Origin: Bugula neritina
Taxonomy: Eukaryota > Bryozoa > Gymnolaemata > Cheilostomatida > Bugulidae
Direction of reading: 5' to 3'
Assembly (NCBI GenBank): GCA_964035545.1
Contig: OZ037766.1
Span: forward strand, 19,767,767 to 19,831,766
DNA: 64,000 nucleotides
Under the pieces are notes generated by a model. That model had not been told where the DNA came from. It made no database searches and was given only the letters and a program-made list of their open reading frames with translations. Shown in pieces: positions 50,036 to 64,000 of the stretch (position 1 is the first letter of the stretch; each line of letters starts with the position of its first letter). A program made the position numbers and the translations under genes.

Positions 50036-50712
50036 ATATTTTGACTACCACAATTATCAAGCTTACCTGATAATAATAAGTTGATAAAATAAATGTAACT
50101 TGCGTTATTGTCAGCAATAGAATGACTGACAATTGTTACATTGTTTGTATTAGTCAATTGTATAAAATGACACAAGGGTCATGAAAGGTTTGTGAAGTGG
50201 AAGAATTTAATGAACCCAGTTCTAATTACATTTTTTGTTTAATATAAATGTTAGTCTAGACCAAAAATATTAATAATGGTTTTTATTTTCATACTAGAAG
50301 TTTAGAAGCATGTGACTTGAAGGGTTGTATTTATGCTTTTTGAGATTTTATTTGCCTGATGTAATAGAGCGATAGGACCAACTGTTTACTTGTGAGTTGA
50401 AGAATTCTTGTAATGCTAGTATTACTATTAGAGATTGTTTAATTATTTAATATGAAAAAGTCAATAATTGGTTATTGAACATTGTTGCCAGTCTTGGTAG
50501 ATATATGATACAAACCTTTGGTTATAGTTAGGTGAGTCTTTTTTATTTAGTAAATTTATAGAAGTGATTTCATAAGATTTTACTTTTAAATTGTACAAAA
50601 GCTTACAGTAGATCAGTAGATGTGTAAAATCTACAAATCTATTGCTCTGGGAGTTTGTAAAACCTACATTTCAATCTGTCGCAATTACATTTGAATTTTA
50701 GGAGAACTCAGA
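50036..50712. other. Upstream region of the AlaRS gene
   Basis: AT-rich, no repeat. It presumably holds the promoter and 5' leader of the AlaRS gene; I cannot place the transcription start. Confidence 0.4.
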
Positions 50713-61472
<10,760 letters not shown>

Positions 61473-61624
61473 CTAAGCTGTCCATGTGTGAAAGTAGACT
61501 GAGATTTCATGCCAGCCAAAGATTTCATGCTATTTAAATATGGTATCATGTTGCAATGTCATTTTATACAAGAAATTTTGAAATGCAATTGACTTTTTAA
61601 ATTCAATTGTTTTTTACTATCATT

Positions 61625-61630
61625 AATAAA
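61625..61630 (+). terminator. Polyadenylation signal of the AlaRS gene
   Basis: AATAAA about 150 nt after the TAG stop, the first such hexamer downstream. Confidence 0.55.
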
Positions 61631-62466
61631 CTGCGAAGGAAACTTTGACCCATTATTTAGCTACAACAACTTGTTTAAGGAATTTCAGATAGAAGAAGTA
61701 TTGGTATAATTGTTGTTATTTAGGTAATAATTTCTTGAAAGTTGTAAATAAGTTTTCATAATGTGTCAATTGCAACAATGTATCAATCATGATGTAGTTT
61801 AAAAATTGATACAAGTAAGCCATAATTGCCAAATATTAAAAAATTGGTTTTTCCGAGGTTTTGTAGAATTATGAGAAAAGGTAATTTGCTTTCATCAGTT
61901 GGAACTTGTGAGTTAATTGAAACTAAATTTTATGAAGCAGGAATAGAAAGTGCATGCTAAATAAATGGTCAGACAATTACGATTACAAATAAATTGCTTA
62001 CAGCTGGAAAACCTGCAAGTAATGCAATGCAGTCAATCATTTCAATTACTATGTCATTCAATGTAATAATAGTTTATTTCAATAAAAGATATTTTGCTAG
62101 ACATATGCAATAATAATCTTTGCCCAGTAGATCAGGATGCTCTGAATACATCCTGTACATATTCAAGTTACTGTTAGCTGTGCACACACATTCTGTGTGG
62201 TAATAAATATGCATGTATACATATTATGTGTAATTACAGTAATCATAAGATACTATAATGTGAACATCTAGCTCTTCAATATAGAGGATACTGACCACTT
62301 TTTACTGTAAAACAGTATTTAACAGCCTTTAGCCATTTTTCATTTGCTCTAACTTCGTAGCCACGGATTTGGTTTTATCTATATGATATAGCTTTAGTGT
62401 CACTGTCACAACTATTCCTAATTTTCCTTCTGATGCTACTAAGTACATTGTAGAATGTAGATCTGA
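61631..62466. other. Convergent intergenic region
   Basis: AT-rich sequence between the AlaRS 3' end and the last exon of the minus-strand gene. No feature recognised. Confidence 0.5.
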
Positions 62467-62494
62467 AAGTTGTCTTCTTATGGGAAGACAACTT
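62467..62494. other. Perfect 11-bp hairpin around a stop codon
   Basis: AAGTTGTCTTC and GAAGACAACTT flank the six bases TTATGG. On the minus strand the loop reads CCATAA and contains the TAA stop of the exon that ends here. Confidence 0.9.
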
Positions 62495-62647
62495 CATCAT
62501 AATATTTCTCTTCAATGTCTTCCAATGTTATCCGATGGTCTATCACTTTTTCAAACACACATACTCCATCATCTAGCCCATCTTTACCAATAGCACTCTT
62601 CACTGTTTTAAATGAAGCCCGCCATCTTCGTAACTCCATCTGGATTT
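62478..62647 (-). CDS. Last exon of an unidentified minus-strand gene (partial)
   Basis: An acceptor (ATCATTTTAG) opens a 170-nt exon with two phase bases and 55 codons before TAA. The peptide contains MELRRWRASFKTVKSAIGKD, DDGVCVFEKVIDHRITLEDI and ends EEKYYDEVVFP. It is hydrophilic, charged and has coding-like codon use. I do not recognise the family. Upstream exons must lie at higher coordinates; none is visible between 62648 and 64000, most of which is an inverted-repeat element. A lone frame of this length in AT-rich DNA, together with a splice acceptor, makes it credible, but it could be a pseudogene fragment. Confidence 0.6.
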
Positions 62648-62883
62648 CTAAAATGATGTTTTATAGCTTGTCACATTAGCCTCTATGCAACATAGTGGGG
62701 GTGCCAACATGCAAAAGTGGTCTGGTGGAGCACATCAATACTAACCTTTGTTGCTATATATCACTGCAAAGTCAACAATCTACTAATCTCAAATCTGCAA
62801 GTGACTTTTGTATCTGATGGGGGCGAGGTTCTCCTTTGAGGAGGTGGATATACAGAGGTTGGCCAATTTTCAAGGGGACATCA

Positions 62884-64000
62884 AGAAATTTAAAATATGC
62901 AATTATTTGAGTAGTTTGAGTTTAATATTCAAAATGTTTTTTGGAAATGTTTTACACCTATGAAACTATCTCTCAAAAAAGTGGTGACTAAAAATTGATA
63001 GGTGGGCAGAGCCGATTGCATGATGTAGTGCTTTTTCGGATGAACCAGATGTTCTCTAAGCCGCCACGTTTTCGTTGTAACATCTAAATTGATAAAGTTT
63101 AGCTTGTAAACCCTCTCCAGTATCCTTATAAGTCATAACAATTTCTAGTTCATTCTTACCAACAGAACTTTTTTCACAGCCCTAAAGATTTAAAAATTTT
63201 GTCATTAATGATCATTAAAATATAGCTTGGGACTAAATAGTTTACTTTGTTTCAGTTCCACATGAACATTTTTCAAAGAGCTTGTTTTAAATAAATATTG
63301 AGCACAGCTGCTTACAACATTTTTCAAAGAAGTACATGGATTATTTTAGTTTGCTGCAAGGAAGAACTTAGTATAGCTCGTTATATAACTTTTTCTTCCA
63401 CAACAACATGGTAAACAAATATCCGAATTACTTATTTCTGCGTTGTTTAATAGTTATTATTCTAAAATAGTTTTGGTCTGTTAACTGAAAGTTATAAAGT
63501 TGCCTTTTGCCAATGTGTGTGACTGGCAGAATGCGCAGAATTCATCATCAAACAAGTATTAGATGTTCATAGCTATTCGAGAAATGAAAACTTTCACATT
63601 CTTGAGCTTAAAGCAGTAATTCCTCTAACTATGTACTAGAAAGGAGCTATCAGTTAATAAAAACAGGTTAGATTTCAATTTATACTAAAATTATGTTAAT
63701 TCGATTAATAAAATGCGTTATTATAAGTTGATCAGAGTAAGTTAGAAACTGGCATGACTTATAAGGACACTATAGAGGGTCTACATGCTAAAAATTACCA
63801 TTCTAGCAACAAAAAAGTGGTAGCTTAGAGAATATCAGGTACACCCAAAAAAGCACTACATCATGCCATAGGCTCCGCCAACCTATCAATTTTTAGTCAG
63901 AAATTTTCGAGAGGTAGTGTTATAAGTGTAAAACATTTACAAAAATGCTTTGAATATTAAACCTAAATTATTCAAATAATTGCAGGTATTTAAAATTTCA
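62884..64000. mobile_element. TIR element of about 1.1 kb, right end at the window edge
   Basis: About 160 bp at the left (62884-63045, including TGACTAAAAATTGATAGGT and CATGATGTAGTGCTTTTT) recurs inverted at 63840-64000 (AAAAAGCACTACATCATGCC, ACCTATCAATTTTTAGTCA). The 800-bp centre has no transposase. The true outer ends and target duplication may lie beyond the window. Confidence 0.85.

Overview
This window is nuclear DNA from an animal, most likely an invertebrate. The genes are split into many small exons with GT-AG introns. The encoded domains (F5/8 type C, Reeler, Ig, cytosolic-type alanyl-tRNA synthetase) are those of a metazoan. The sequence is visibly AT-rich and full of short inverted-repeat transposons, a tRNA-derived SINE and decayed LINEs. 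I cannot fix the phylum. All exon boundaries below come from reading splice sites and keeping codon phase by hand, without transcript data.

Layout. (1) 2-18040, plus strand: the 3' part of a very large multi-exon gene for an extracellular protein. It has tandem beta-sandwich repeats resembling DUF11, then an F5/8 type C (discoidin) domain, then a short C-terminal module with propeller-like strands. (2) 19642-37172, minus strand: a seven-exon gene for a single-pass membrane protein with a signal peptide, a Reeler domain and a Thr/Ser-rich stalk. Its roughly 12.6 kb fourth intron holds three different short inverted-repeat elements, a PHD-finger LINE and degenerate hexanucleotide arrays. (3) 39870-43073, minus strand: a three-exon gene for a 295-residue membrane protein with one Ig domain. 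(4) 43074-50712: no convincing gene; SINEs, a foldback element, hexanucleotide arrays and an internally inverted LINE fragment. (5) 50713-61472, plus strand: a complete 19-exon alanyl-tRNA synthetase of 971 codons with all editing residues. (6) 62478-62647, minus strand: the last exon of an unidentified gene entering from the right. Its intron contains a terminal-inverted-repeat element that reaches the window edge.

Genes 1 to 3 all encode surface or secreted proteins, but nothing in the sequence shows that they act together. Genes 1 and 2 converge, and so do the AlaRS gene and the right-edge gene.

The most unusual structures are a minisatellite whose repeat unit contains the working 3' splice site of the next exon; degenerate (AST-NNN)n arrays, in which C and G exchange freely at one position and which surround both LINE insertions; a LINE with a 5' inversion; and a stop codon sitting in the loop of a perfect hairpin.
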